64,000 bases of DNA from Pseudomonas cremoris (GTDB lineage: Bacteria > Pseudomonadota > Gammaproteobacteria > Pseudomonadales > Pseudomonadaceae). The DNA lies in contig NZ_JAAXCY010000004.1 in assembly GCF_014230465.1 (NCBI RefSeq), forward strand, positions 1 to 64,000. The letters run 5' to 3'. Below the pieces are notes generated by a model. That model was not told the DNA's origin, did no database searches, and saw only the letters and a program-made list of their open reading frames with translations. Positions 17,272 through 25,431 of the stretch are shown in pieces (the stretch's first letter is position 1; each line of letters opens with the position of its first letter). The position numbers and the translations under genes were made by a program.

Positions 17272-19703
17272 GGTTGGCACCGCGCCGGTGCGGTTTCGAA
17301 ATACACCTCGGGATCGCCGCGTTCGGGCAACTGGTAATTCAGGCGGCAACGGGGTTGGCCGGGGACGCTGACCCACAGTTCGCGGCGCTCGAGCACGTCG
17401 GGCAAAAACACTTGGCTGCCTTCCTGCACCAGGGTCACGAACTCGCCGTCGGCGGTGCTGACCGCCGCGCCACGCGGCAACGGCTGGCCGTCTGCGGTGG
17501 TGACGTTGAGCAGCGCACGGCGGGTGAGGGCCACGCCAAACTCGACTTTGTCCACCGCGCCACGCCCGGCCGACAGCACCGCCAAACCGTTGCTGATGTC
17601 GGCATTGCGCGGCAGCGAGCGGGTTTGTACCTCCACCGGGCTGCGCCCGTAGGGGCTCAGTTGCGGCACCACGGCCTGGCCTTGCCAGTCGGTCCACACC
17701 GGGCCGCTGGGGGTGTTGACCTTGATGCCGGCCATGTCGCCCACCGACATCACGGCGAAGGTCTCGCGTACCTGATAGGGCGAGAACGTCAGGCCATCGC
17801 CGTGCAGCACCACGCCACCGCGCGCGCCGCCCTGGTAGCTGGAGCGCTCCTGATTGTTGCGGGTGTAGTTGAAGTCCAATTGGCTGTAGTACGGCAGCGC
17901 CGAGACGCCGACGGACGACTCCACCTCACGGTCGCGGCTGTCGCGTTCCACGCCGACCTGGTAGCTCAACTGGTCATTGAGTTGCTCGCTGACCCCGGCG
18001 CCGATGCGGTGATCGCCACCGGCATTGCGCGCCCAGGCACGGCCGCGACGGTTCTCGCCCAGGGGCACGCTGATGTTCAGGTACACACTGTCATCGCTTT
18101 GCTGGCGCCCGCCGACTTGCCATTCGGCACTCGCCGACACCGACACGCGCCCAAAGCTGGTGCCCCATGACGCCAAGGCGCGGCTGCTGCTGTCACCGGT
18201 AAACGAGGACGAGCGTGAGATCCCGGCACTGAACGCGCCGAGCATCGGGTGCGACCAGGACGCGGTGGCGCTTTGCTGGTCGCGATAACGGGCGCGGCGC
18301 TGCTCGCGGGTATCGGTGGTGTAGGTGGAGTCGTCCAAGTCGCGATAGCCCAGCGTGCGCCAGGAACCTGCGGTGGTGATCGCCCAGCGTTCACTCAGGC
18401 GTTGCGACCACGACAGGTCGGTTTGCACCCCGCGTTCGTTGCCAGTGCGCGTGGCCTGGGCGACTTGGCTGGAGACCTGGAACTGGCTGTCTTGCCACGG
18501 CAACCAGCCAACATTCGCGCCCACCGCGCGGTAATCTTCGGCCACCAGTGCGCCGCCGCCGACGCTGACCTGCGGGTGCAGCGCGCCACTCCAGCCACCG
18601 CTGACTACCCACGGCTCGGCGCCTTCACCGGCGCCGATCTTGCGCACCCGACCGGCTGCCACCGAGTAGCCCGGCGCCGGTAAACCCAGGCCGAGCATGG
18701 CCGCCGGCACAGTGAAGCGGCGCTCTTCGCCGCTGCTTTCCTTGACCGTGACTTCCACATCGGAGCGGCTGTTCAAGCGCCGCACATCGGTGAGGGAAAA
18801 CGGCCCGGCGGGCACTACCGTGGAATGGATCAACGTGCCGTTCTGGCGGATCTCCACCTGCGCCGGGCTATTGGCGATGCCGGTGATGGTCGCGCCCTGG
18901 TTCTGGTCTTGCAGAGCGGTTTCGGTGAGCACCTGGGCGCCGGTGATCTGCGTACCGGCCAGCACGGGGTTGTACAGGTTGATCTGCCCAGCCTGGAACA
19001 CCGCTTGTTGCTCGGCAAAGGTGCGCTGGGCGTAGGCGTCCAGGTGCGTGGTGCGTGCCACCTTGTCTTGCCAGGTGCGTACCTGGCGGCTGCGCACGAT
19101 CCAGTCACCGGCGTTGAAGCCCACCTCGGTATTGGCCGAGCCGAAACGGCTGGTGTCGTCGCCGTACTCGTTGTACAGGCCGCTCAGGTCATAGTTGAGC
19201 AAGCCGGCAAAACCGCCGGTCTGGTAGCCGGACACGTCGCGCACGGCGGGGCGCAGCGCCTCGGTGGGCACTACAAGCGACAGGCTGAGGGTGGCCGGGT
19301 CTTGCTCGATCACGGTCTGCGGGTAGGCGTCGAGGAAGGCGTGGCACTCGTCCTCATCGGCCGGGGTGCGCAGGTCGCCCGCGTCCAGCAGCGGCTGGTT
19401 GAAACACAGCGCGCCTTGCCCGTCGAACACCACATCCACCCGGCCACGCCGTTGGCCGTTCACGTTGAGATTGAGGGCGTGGCGCCCGGCCGCGAAGCGT
19501 GGCGCTTCCAGCAGCAGGTTGGCCAGTTGCGGGTCGATGCCGCGCTGGGACAAGGTTTGCGGGTCGAATGAACCGGCCAGTTCGTCGGCCAGGGGGTCAC
19601 TCGCTGGCAGCGCCGTGCTCACGGCCAGCGCCAGGCCCGCCAGCAGCCTGCGCGAGCAGGGCGATGAAAACCCAGGCACGGCATTGCCGTCGCGATCAGT
19701 CAT
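17268..19703 (-). CDS. Outer-membrane fimbrial usher (FimD/PapC family)
   Basis: 811 residues. The usher is the outer-membrane beta-barrel through which chaperone-bound subunits are polymerised and secreted. Signal peptide at about residues 12-35 (RRLLAGLALAVSTALPAS). The N-terminal domain binds chaperone-subunit complexes (RGIDPQLANLLLEAPRFAAG). The barrel follows with GQINLYNPVLAGTQITGAQV, then the plug (VEVTVKESSGEERRFTVPA), and the C-terminal domains with GAAVSTADGEFVTLVQEGSQ and a Cys pair ending in APARCQP. The start at 19703 is the most plausible ATG, although no strong ribosome site precedes it; an in-frame GTG four codons earlier is possible. It lies between chaperone and tip genes. 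Confidence 0.9.
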   Translation of the reverse strand: MTDRDGNAVPGFSSPCSRRLLAGLALAVSTALPASDPLADELAGSFDPQTLSQRGIDPQLANLLLEAPRFAAGRHALNLNVNGQRRGRVDVVFDGQGALCFNQPLLDAGDLRTPADEDECHAFLDAYPQTVIEQDPATLSLSLVVPTEALRPAVRDVSGYQTGGFAGLLNYDLSGLYNEYGDDTSRFGSANTEVGFNAGDWIVRSRQVRTWQDKVARTTHLDAYAQRTFAEQQAVFQAGQINLYNPVLAGTQITGAQVLTETALQDQNQGATITGIANSPAQVEIRQNGTLIHSTVVPAGPFSLTDVRRLNSRSDVEVTVKESSGEERRFTVPAAMLGLGLPAPGYSVAAGRVRKIGAGEGAEPWVVSGGWSGALHPQVSVGGGALVAEDYRAVGANVGWLPWQDSQFQVSSQVAQATRTGNERGVQTDLSWSQRLSERWAITTAGSWRTLGYRDLDDSTYTTDTREQRRARYRDQQSATASWSHPMLGAFSAGISRSSSFTGDSSSRALASWGTSFGRVSVSASAEWQVGGRQQSDDSVYLNISVPLGENRRGRAWARNAGGDHRIGAGVSEQLNDQLSYQVGVERDSRDREVESSVGVSALPYYSQLDFNYTRNNQERSSYQGGARGGVVLHGDGLTFSPYQVRETFAVMSVGDMAGIKVNTPSGPVWTDWQGQAVVPQLSPYGRSPVEVQTRSLPRNADISNGLAVLSAGRGAVDKVEFGVALTRRALLNVTTADGQPLPRGAAVSTADGEFVTLVQEGSQVFLPDVLERRELWVSVPGQPRCRLNYQLPERGDPEVYFETAPARCQP

Positions 19704-19840
19704 AACTGTGCTCACAAGGGGTACTCGAATAAGTGGAGGCAGACCCGCGCCGATCCTTTGGCGAGGCAAGCTCCCGGTGGCCTTCAATGGGAGGCCACTT
19801 CGTTATCAGGGCGCCGGCATTGCTCCCGCCGACGCTGCGA

Positions 19841-20587
19841 TCAAAGGGTGATCGGTGCTTCGTACGGGGCTACCGCGAACCCGTAGACCGTGGCCGGCTG
19901 CATCTGCACGGTGCTGGCCTGGGCCTGGCTGGCGGCGACGGTCAGCGTCTCGCCCGGCAGCACGTAAGTGCGCGGCAGTAACGCCGAGCCCTTGCCTGGC
20001 AGGAGCGTCAGCTCCTGGGCCAGTCGCACCACGTAAGGGGTTGGGTTGTTCACGCTCAGTTGCTGGTTCTTCAGGTTCCAGACCAAGCCAGTCCACGGCG
20101 TGCGATTCGGTGCCAGGCCTTTTGGATGCAGGATCACCGGCAGGTTCTGGCGCACCGTCACCCCCACCCGCGCATGCCCGGCCTGGCCAGCGGCGCGGCC
20201 TTGGGGCATGCCCTCGAAAATCACGCGCTTGAGGCGCTGGGTGGTCAGGGGCGTGGGCGATTGCAGGATGAAGCGGATCAGTTGGCTCTTGCCCGGCTCG
20301 ACCCGCGTCAGCGGCGGCGTGACAAATAGCAACGACGCCGGGTCTTCGGGAATGTCTTCGAGGGTGACGTGCAGCAGGGCGAGCTTGGTATCGGTGTTGG
20401 TCACCGACACGGCGGCTTCGCCATCGGCTTCATGGACGATCACCACCGAGGTGTCCGGCACCATGCCGTCGGCGAGCACCAGGGTTGGCCCCCACAGTGT
20501 CAGGGCCAGTGCGGCGAGGTAAAGACTGGTGTAGCGAACCAGGTTGAACACCCGTGTTATCAAGGCAGCGCAAGGGAAGGGGAACAT
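19841..20587 (-). CDS. Periplasmic pilus chaperone (PapD/FimC-like)
   Basis: 248 residues. The chaperone folds each subunit by donating a strand and delivers it to the usher. After an N-terminal hydrophobic region to about residue 39 (ends LTLWGPTLVLA) the mature protein has two immunoglobulin-like lobes. TRVEPGKSQLIRFIL and NLPVILHPKG are the G1/F1-strand and Lys regions that anchor subunit C-termini. WNLKNQQLSVNNPTPYVVRL is the classical domain-2 signature. The 39-residue leader is long; a later start at the GTG of RVFNLVRY is possible. It begins three bases after the preceding subunit stop. Confidence 0.87.
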   Translation of the reverse strand: MFPFPCAALITRVFNLVRYTSLYLAALALTLWGPTLVLADGMVPDTSVVIVHEADGEAAVSVTNTDTKLALLHVTLEDIPEDPASLLFVTPPLTRVEPGKSQLIRFILQSPTPLTTQRLKRVIFEGMPQGRAAGQAGHARVGVTVRQNLPVILHPKGLAPNRTPWTGLVWNLKNQQLSVNNPTPYVVRLAQELTLLPGKGSALLPRTYVLPGETLTVAASQAQASTVQMQPATVYGFAVAPYEAPITL

Positions 20588-20589
20588 GA

Positions 20590-21216
20590 CTACAGATACC
20601 TCAGGTCTAGCACGATGGAGCCGTCCAGCGGCACCTCTTGGTCGAGGGTCAGGTAGGCGGCGGCGTTGATCGACGTTTTGATTTCCAGCTTGGCGGTGAG
20701 CACGTTGTGGGGGTCCGGCACCAGGGTGCCGGGGTGCGCAAAGCCCATGTAGTTATTCGGGTAGGCGTTGGTTTCGGGAAACCAGGTCAGGCCCTTGTTG
20801 CTGGAGGCCAGCACGATGGCGCGCTGGCCGTCGCCCATTGCTTCGCGAATGGCCAGGGCCACCGAGCCCAGGCGCTCCGCCGGGGCGTGGATGTTGTTGC
20901 CCAGGCCGTAGTAGAAACCCGGCCCCACGGAGGAGTCGGCACGGTTATCCACACCCACCAGCACGAACAGCACCGGTTGGTTGCAGGTCACGTTCATGTC
21001 CAGCGTCCGGGCGGGCAGTTCGGTGAACTCGTATTGATTGAGTGAGCGGGCCGGGACCCGCCCGTGATCGACCGTGCCACTGGGGGACAGGGTTGGCGTG
21101 CAGGCGCTGGGCGTGATGCTGCCGGTCAACGTTACTTCGACCGAGGAGGCGCCCAGGGCGTTGGTAGCGGTCAGGCACAGACAGAGCGTTATCAAGCGGC
21201 GTGAGAACGTGTTCAT
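20590..21216 (-). CDS. DUF1120 pilus subunit (subunit 4)
   Basis: 208 residues with signal peptide MNTFSRRLITLCLCLTATNALG. The mature protein has SSVEVTLTGSITPSACTPTLSPSGTVDHG, VTCNQ, VDNRAD, FYYGLGNN and the terminal LDLRYL. It departs from the others in the loop after the DNR motif (HAPAERLGSVALAIREAM instead of INGTEKLG). It directly precedes the chaperone, and the genes are effectively coupled. Confidence 0.84.
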   Translation of the reverse strand: MNTFSRRLITLCLCLTATNALGASSVEVTLTGSITPSACTPTLSPSGTVDHGRVPARSLNQYEFTELPARTLDMNVTCNQPVLFVLVGVDNRADSSVGPGFYYGLGNNIHAPAERLGSVALAIREAMGDGQRAIVLASSNKGLTWFPETNAYPNNYMGFAHPGTLVPDPHNVLTAKLEIKTSINAAAYLTLDQEVPLDGSIVLDLRYL

Positions 21217-21297
21217 GGGCTGGTGTTGGAACCGTGTTGTGGGGACATCCGTGAGAACAACGGTGGGCGCAGGGCAGGGCGCTGCGCCCGTTTTGCA

Positions 21298-21918
21298 TTA
21301 CAGGTATTTGACGGTCAGGGTGACGGAGCCATCGATGGGCACTTCCTCCGTCAGCGTCAGGCTGCTGGCCGGGGCGATGGTGGCCGTGAGGTTCAGGTCG
21401 GCGTTGAACACCTGCACGGGAATCGGCGCCAGGGTGGTGTTGTCTGCCACTGAAAGAAGGGTGCCGGTGGAGAAGTTGCTATTGCGTTCCCAAGTGTTGC
21501 CACCGTCCGACGATCTGATGACACGGCTCTCGACGCTGTCGGCCAGAGGCGCGGACAGCCAGGCTTCGAGGAAGCCGAGTTTTTCAGTGCCATTGATCAG
21601 GCCCAGGCCGAAGCGCACAGGGATGTCGTCGGCGCTCGAACCTGCACGGTTGTCCTGGGGCTCGATCGCCATCAAGGTCGCGGCGTCACAGGTGACGGTC
21701 AGGGTGACCTTGTGTTCCCCAAGGTTGGTGAAGTCGTCGGCCTTGAGATCCTTGGCGGAAATCTTGCCGATATCGACATTGCCACCACTGGGCAGGCTTG
21801 GCTCACAGGCACTCGGGGTGATCAGCCCACGCACGGTCAGGTCCACGCTGGAGGCGGCGAAAGCACTGCTGGCGCCGGTGAACAGCAGGGTGGCGAACAG
21901 GGCGTTGAGGGTCTTCAT
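21298..21918 (-). CDS. DUF1120 pilus subunit (subunit 3)
   Basis: 206 residues; signal peptide MKTLNALFATLLFTGASSAFA. SSVDLTVRGLITPSACEPSLPSGGNVDIGK, VTCDA, PQDNRAGSS, FGLGLINGTEKLGF and LTVKYL follow the family plan. Its C-terminal 30 residues are nearly those of subunit 6. The leader TTAGGAGCAACACCATG is almost identical to those of subunits 6 and 7. Confidence 0.85.
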   Translation of the reverse strand: MKTLNALFATLLFTGASSAFAASSVDLTVRGLITPSACEPSLPSGGNVDIGKISAKDLKADDFTNLGEHKVTLTVTCDAATLMAIEPQDNRAGSSADDIPVRFGLGLINGTEKLGFLEAWLSAPLADSVESRVIRSSDGGNTWERNSNFSTGTLLSVADNTTLAPIPVQVFNADLNLTATIAPASSLTLTEEVPIDGSVTLTVKYL

Positions 21919-21959
21919 GGTGTTGCTCCTAACTAGGGGGGAATGGAATAAACAGCGAC

Positions 21960-22574
21960 TTACCAGTACTTGAGTTGCAGCGTGGCCTGGCCATCAATGG
22001 GCACCTCATCGAGCAGCGTCAGGTCGGTGGCGGGCACGATGATGGCGAAGGTGCGCAAGCGGGCGTTCAGGGTTTTCAGGGCGATGGGCGTGTTGGGGCC
22101 GTCGAGGGCGGCGAACGACGTCAGCGCTTCATGCCCCAGGTAGATCGACTCGGACCAGTTGGCTCCGCCATTGCTCGACGTGATGACTTTGACGGGATTG
22201 TCATCGGCCACCGGGTCGAACAGCGAGAAGGCCACGCTGCCCAGTTTTTCTTTTTCCGGGGTCAGGCCCAGGCCGTGGTGTCTCGGGTTGATAGCGGAGG
22301 TGCCCGCGCGGTTGTCCACGGTGGTCAACGTAAAAAAGGTCTCACCCTCGCACAGCACTTCAAGGCGAATCTCTGCTGGAGCGAGCCGTGTGGGGGCTGC
22401 TGGTTGCAGATCCTTGGAGGTCATTTTGCCGTGGTCGATCACGCCGCCATCCGATAGCACGGGCGCGCAGGCGCTGGGGGTGATCGTGCCGAAAACATTC
22501 AGGTCGGCGCTGCTGGCGGCAAAGGCTGCGGGCGCAAAAGCCGCCAGCAGCAGGGCGAGGGTTGGTTTGTCCAT
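21960..22574 (-). CDS. DUF1120 pilus subunit (subunit 2)
   Basis: 204 residues; signal peptide MDKPTLALLLAAFAPAAFA. SSADLNVFGTITPSACAPVLSDGGVIDHGK, VLCEG, TVDNRAGTS and LGLTPEKEKLG follow. Unlike its relatives it ends in LKYW rather than YL. I prefer the ATG at 22574, nine bases behind AAGGA, over an in-frame GTG two codons earlier that lies too close to the ribosome site. Confidence 0.83.
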   Translation of the reverse strand: MDKPTLALLLAAFAPAAFAASSADLNVFGTITPSACAPVLSDGGVIDHGKMTSKDLQPAAPTRLAPAEIRLEVLCEGETFFTLTTVDNRAGTSAINPRHHGLGLTPEKEKLGSVAFSLFDPVADDNPVKVITSSNGGANWSESIYLGHEALTSFAALDGPNTPIALKTLNARLRTFAIIVPATDLTLLDEVPIDGQATLQLKYW

Positions 22575-22614
22575 GGGCACAGGTCCTTGTGGCGTCAGTG
22601 AGGGGTGGAGGGCA

Positions 22615-23244
22615 TTACAGGTAGATCAGGTCCAGCGTGGCTGAGCCGTCCAGTGGAACTTCCTCTGTCAGGGTCAGGTTTGCGACGGGCGCGATTTCAG
22701 TGGAGATGCGCAGGTCGACGTTCACGCTGCGCAGCGCTTTGGGCGTGGGGGAGTCGCCAAAGGCGTTCCAAAAGGGATGACCCATGTAGCTGCCGGAAGA
22801 ATTCACCAGCCAGGTCGTGCCGTTATCGAAGGAAAACAGAGGCTGCACTGGTTCGTCCGCTACCGGGTTGAACACGCCGATGCCATAGCCACCCAACTTC
22901 TCGTTACCGTTCACCAGGCCAAGGCCATATATGTGGGACAGGGCGGAAAAGTAGGAAGACCCCAGGCGGTTGTCCCGACCGTTGAGCGCAAACAACGTAT
23001 CGGCTTCGCACTCGACCTTCAGTTTGAGGGTGACCGGTGCCAGTAGGGTCGTACCGGTGGCGGACAGGTCCTTGGCCGCGATCTTGCCGTAGTCCACCTG
23101 CCCGCCGTCACTCAGGCTGGGGGCGCAGGCGCTTGGCGTGATAATGCCCTTTACCGACAGATCCACGGAACTTGCTGCCAGTGCCATCGCGCCGTGGGCG
23201 ATCAGCAGCGCGCCAGTAAAGGCGGCGAGAGAGTCTTTCAACAC
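22615..23244 (-). CDS. DUF1120 pilus subunit (subunit 1, promoter-proximal)
   Basis: 209 residues; signal peptide MLKDSLAAFTGALLIAHGAMALA. SSVDLSVKGIITPSACAPSLSDGGQVDYGK, VECEA, GRDNRLGSS, IYGLGLVNGNEKLGGYGIG and the terminal LDLIYL fit the family. As first gene of the operon it should be the most abundant product and is the best candidate for the main shaft subunit, although nothing in the sequence proves it. Confidence 0.85.
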   Translation of the reverse strand: MLKDSLAAFTGALLIAHGAMALAASSVDLSVKGIITPSACAPSLSDGGQVDYGKIAAKDLSATGTTLLAPVTLKLKVECEADTLFALNGRDNRLGSSYFSALSHIYGLGLVNGNEKLGGYGIGVFNPVADEPVQPLFSFDNGTTWLVNSSGSYMGHPFWNAFGDSPTPKALRSVNVDLRISTEIAPVANLTLTEEVPLDGSATLDLIYL

Positions 23245-23609
23245 AGCGGGTATTCCTATGCAAAGTCTTGGGGACAGATTGGCGCGGGGAAGTTGCCCAT
23301 GTTCTTTTGGTTAATGGAGGGCACGCGCCGCTTCAGGGAAAGCGGGGGGGAATTTATCGCCGGGAGGGGAGGACGGAAATGCAACTATTACGAATGACAG
23401 GGTGGCAATGACAAAAGGGGGTTGTTTAGTCAGAAAACAGCGTTTTTTAAAACCAGAGGTAGCGTTGTCGTAGTTGTTGTATCGCGACCGATCACGCGTT
23501 CGGATATTTTTCCCGCTCTTTACGGCCTAAATGCAATTCATTTGGATTCGGGCGGTTGTCTTAATGATGAAAAGTTCGGGTGAGCGGATCGCTCTCTATT
23601 GAGGGCACT
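23245..23609. promoter_or_regulatory. Divergent promoter region between pilus operon and regulator genes
   Basis: About 365 bases without a gene. The part next to the pilus operon is GC-rich with G runs (near 23345-23370). The part next to the receiver-Hpt gene is AT-rich and holds the near palindrome AAATGCAATTCATTT at 23527-23541, a possible regulator site. Promoters for both directions must lie here; I cannot assign exact -35/-10 boxes. Confidence 0.5.
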
Positions 23610-24422
23610 ATGCCTGGCTACTTTCCCCCCAAAGGTCCGCCCGCAGCATTGCCTGAGGCCGCCTGGTCACAGCTTCGGGTGCTTGTGGTGGACGACCATT
23701 ACACCTATCGATTACTGCTCGGTTCACTCCTGGAAAAACTCGGCGTGGCCCACCGGTGTTGCCGTGATGGGCAGCAAGCGTTGCAGGCACTGGCTGCCGA
23801 GCGTTTCGACCTGGTCATCAGTGATTGCCGCATGCCGGTCATGGATGGCTACACCATGACCCGCGAACTGCGCCGTCGGGAGCGGGCTGAAAAGCGTACG
23901 CCGATCATCGTGCTTGGACTCACCGGCAGCCTTGGGCGCGAGGAGATTCGGCAATGCCTGGCGTGCGGGATGGACGGCTGGCTGGTCAAGCCGATCGGGT
24001 ATGCGCAATTGCGCGAGGTGTTGCGTTGCTGGCTGTCTCAGCCGGAATCTGCGACCAATACCGACGAGGAACCCCGTTCAATTTCGGCGAGCCGCACTGT
24101 TTTCCCCAGCCGTGCCAGCCTGATCGAGGCCTTTGGTTCGTGGGACGTGGTCGAGCCTATGGTGTTCAGTCTGATCCAGGAGGCCTATGCCGACTTGGCC
24201 GTGCTGACCCATGCGCAGGCGGTGCGGGATGCCCGGATGGCCACCCAGTGTCTGCATCGATTGGTGGGGAGCGTGGCGTTCCTGGGGGAAACTGGGCTGG
24301 AGGCCGGGGCATTGCAATTGATCAGGCAGGTTCAATCAACCGGAGTAGCGATGAACCGTTCGGCGTTGGACGAGTTCCGTGGGGGGGTTGAGCGTTATCT
24401 GAATTATCTGGCACATCTCTGA
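23610..24422 (+). CDS. Receiver-Hpt phosphorelay protein
   Basis: 270 residues, no DNA-binding or kinase domain. Residues about 23-145 are a receiver: acidic pair VVDDHYTY, phospho-acceptor Asp in VISDCRMPVMDGY, LGLTGS and the conserved Lys in WLVKP. Residues about 175-265 are a histidine phosphotransfer domain with HRLVGS; the His is present, though the usual Lys two positions before the Gly-Ser is Val. This equals the tail of a BvgS/EvgS/RocS-type hybrid kinase without its sensor and kinase, so it probably passes phosphate from a kinase elsewhere to the NarL-type regulator next door. Start: ATG 23610 behind GAGGG; an in-frame GTG at 23580 has no ribosome site. Confidence 0.8.
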   Translation: MPGYFPPKGPPAALPEAAWSQLRVLVVDDHYTYRLLLGSLLEKLGVAHRCCRDGQQALQALAAERFDLVISDCRMPVMDGYTMTRELRRRERAEKRTPIIVLGLTGSLGREEIRQCLACGMDGWLVKPIGYAQLREVLRCWLSQPESATNTDEEPRSISASRTVFPSRASLIEAFGSWDVVEPMVFSLIQEAYADLAVLTHAQAVRDARMATQCLHRLVGSVAFLGETGLEAGALQLIRQVQSTGVAMNRSALDEFRGGVERYLNYLAHL

Positions 24423-24603
24423 AGGAATTTATCCATTAGTTATGTAGTACTTTTCTGTATGTAATTTCTCTTAATTATGTAGGAAGTGGTGTGTGGCTCT
24501 TTAAATGTGGGGTGTGCCGCAAAGTCGGTGAGTTATTTCCTGTTGTTGCAAGGGCATGATCGCGGTATTTTTGCGCTCTCAAATTGCCATCATGGAAAGA
24601 CCG
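24423..24603 (+). promoter_or_regulatory. AT-rich leader of the NarL-type regulator gene with direct repeat
   Basis: TTAGTTATGTAG at 24436-24447 recurs as TTAATTATGTAG at 24471-24482, 35 bases apart, in DNA much richer in A and T than the surroundings. Such paired sites could serve autoregulation by the downstream regulator. This is suggestive only. Confidence 0.35.
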
Positions 24604-25239
24604 ATGATTCGCATCATTATTGCTGACGATCACCCTATTGTTCGCGTGGGACAGAGAGTGGTGATTGAAGCCAGTGGAAAGTGCAAAGTAGTGGGTGAGG
24701 CTGATGGTCCGGATCAACTGCTTGAGTTAGTCCGGCAACTGCCCTGCGATGTGATCGTGACCGACTTCGCTATGCCCGGAAATCATCAAGCTGACGGGTA
24801 TGGGTTATTGGGTTTGTTGAACCGCCAGTACCCTGATGTTCCCGTGATCCTGGTGACCATGTTTGCCAATATCGCGACCCTGCGCACAGCCTTCTCCCAC
24901 GGCGCCAGGGGCGTTATCGCCAAGAGCGCTTCGGCCCGCGAGCTGCCCCTGGCGCTGAAGGCCGTGGTGCAGGGGCGTCAATTTGTCAGTGAGTGCCTGC
25001 GTGTGCAATTGGACCAGGTGTGTGGCTCGCAGCCGACCCAGCCCCCCACGTTGTCCGGCAAGGAACAGGAGGTGGTGCGCATGCTGGCAAGTGGCATGAC
25101 CGTCAGCCAGATCGCGGCGCGGGTCAATCGCAGTATTTCAACTATCAGTAAACAAAAGAGCACGGCGATGAATCGGCTGTGTATTTCTACCGATGTGGAC
25201 TTATTTGCCTATGCGCGAGATATCGGGATGGTGCCTTAG
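24604..25239 (+). CDS. NarL/FixJ-type response regulator, probable pilus activator
   Basis: 211 residues. Receiver domain: IADDHPIVRVG, phospho-Asp in VIVTDFAMPG, VTMFAN and Lys in GVIAKSAS. A LuxR-type HTH follows at about residues 148-205 (LSGKEQEVVRMLASG, VSQIAARVNRSISTISKQK). The layout matches EvgA/BvgA/RocA1, regulators fed by a phosphorelay, some of which control fimbriae. I chose ATG 24604 behind GGAAAGA, giving the canonical MIRIIIADDHP; ATGs at 24556 and 24592 are in frame. Its place between the two arms of the pilus locus suggests it controls both. Confidence 0.88.
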   Translation: MIRIIIADDHPIVRVGQRVVIEASGKCKVVGEADGPDQLLELVRQLPCDVIVTDFAMPGNHQADGYGLLGLLNRQYPDVPVILVTMFANIATLRTAFSHGARGVIAKSASARELPLALKAVVQGRQFVSECLRVQLDQVCGSQPTQPPTLSGKEQEVVRMLASGMTVSQIAARVNRSISTISKQKSTAMNRLCISTDVDLFAYARDIGMVP

Positions 25240-25431
25240 TTGGGGGTATTCGTAATATTTGCATTGGGCGATTGATGGCGGCTCTATAAAGTAAGTGCTT
25301 GCTCTGGCTTGGTGGAATGCTGGAGCGTTAATCCCTAGTCTAAAGATAGAGTCGTATTTATTGTGAAGGTCAGGTGCAGTGATGTACCGGGTGTTTAACA
25401 ATAACAGCGCACTCCTGCGAGCACTTACATA
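25240..25431 (+). promoter_or_regulatory. Leader of the plus-strand DUF1120 genes with a long-range inverted repeat
   Basis: GTAAGTGCTTGC at 25291-25302 is complementary (11 of 12) to GCGAGCACTTAC at 25417-25428. The right arm covers the only purine-rich stretch before the ATG at 25432. If a transcript begins upstream of 25291, pairing would hide the ribosome binding site. The region is AT-rich. Confidence 0.45.

Noticed and set aside
17272..17697. A 142-codon N-terminal extension of the two-domain pilus protein
   Set aside because: It runs through the usher C-terminus in another frame, is Arg/Pro-rich and is preceded by no ribosome site; the ATG at 17271 begins a proper signal peptide.
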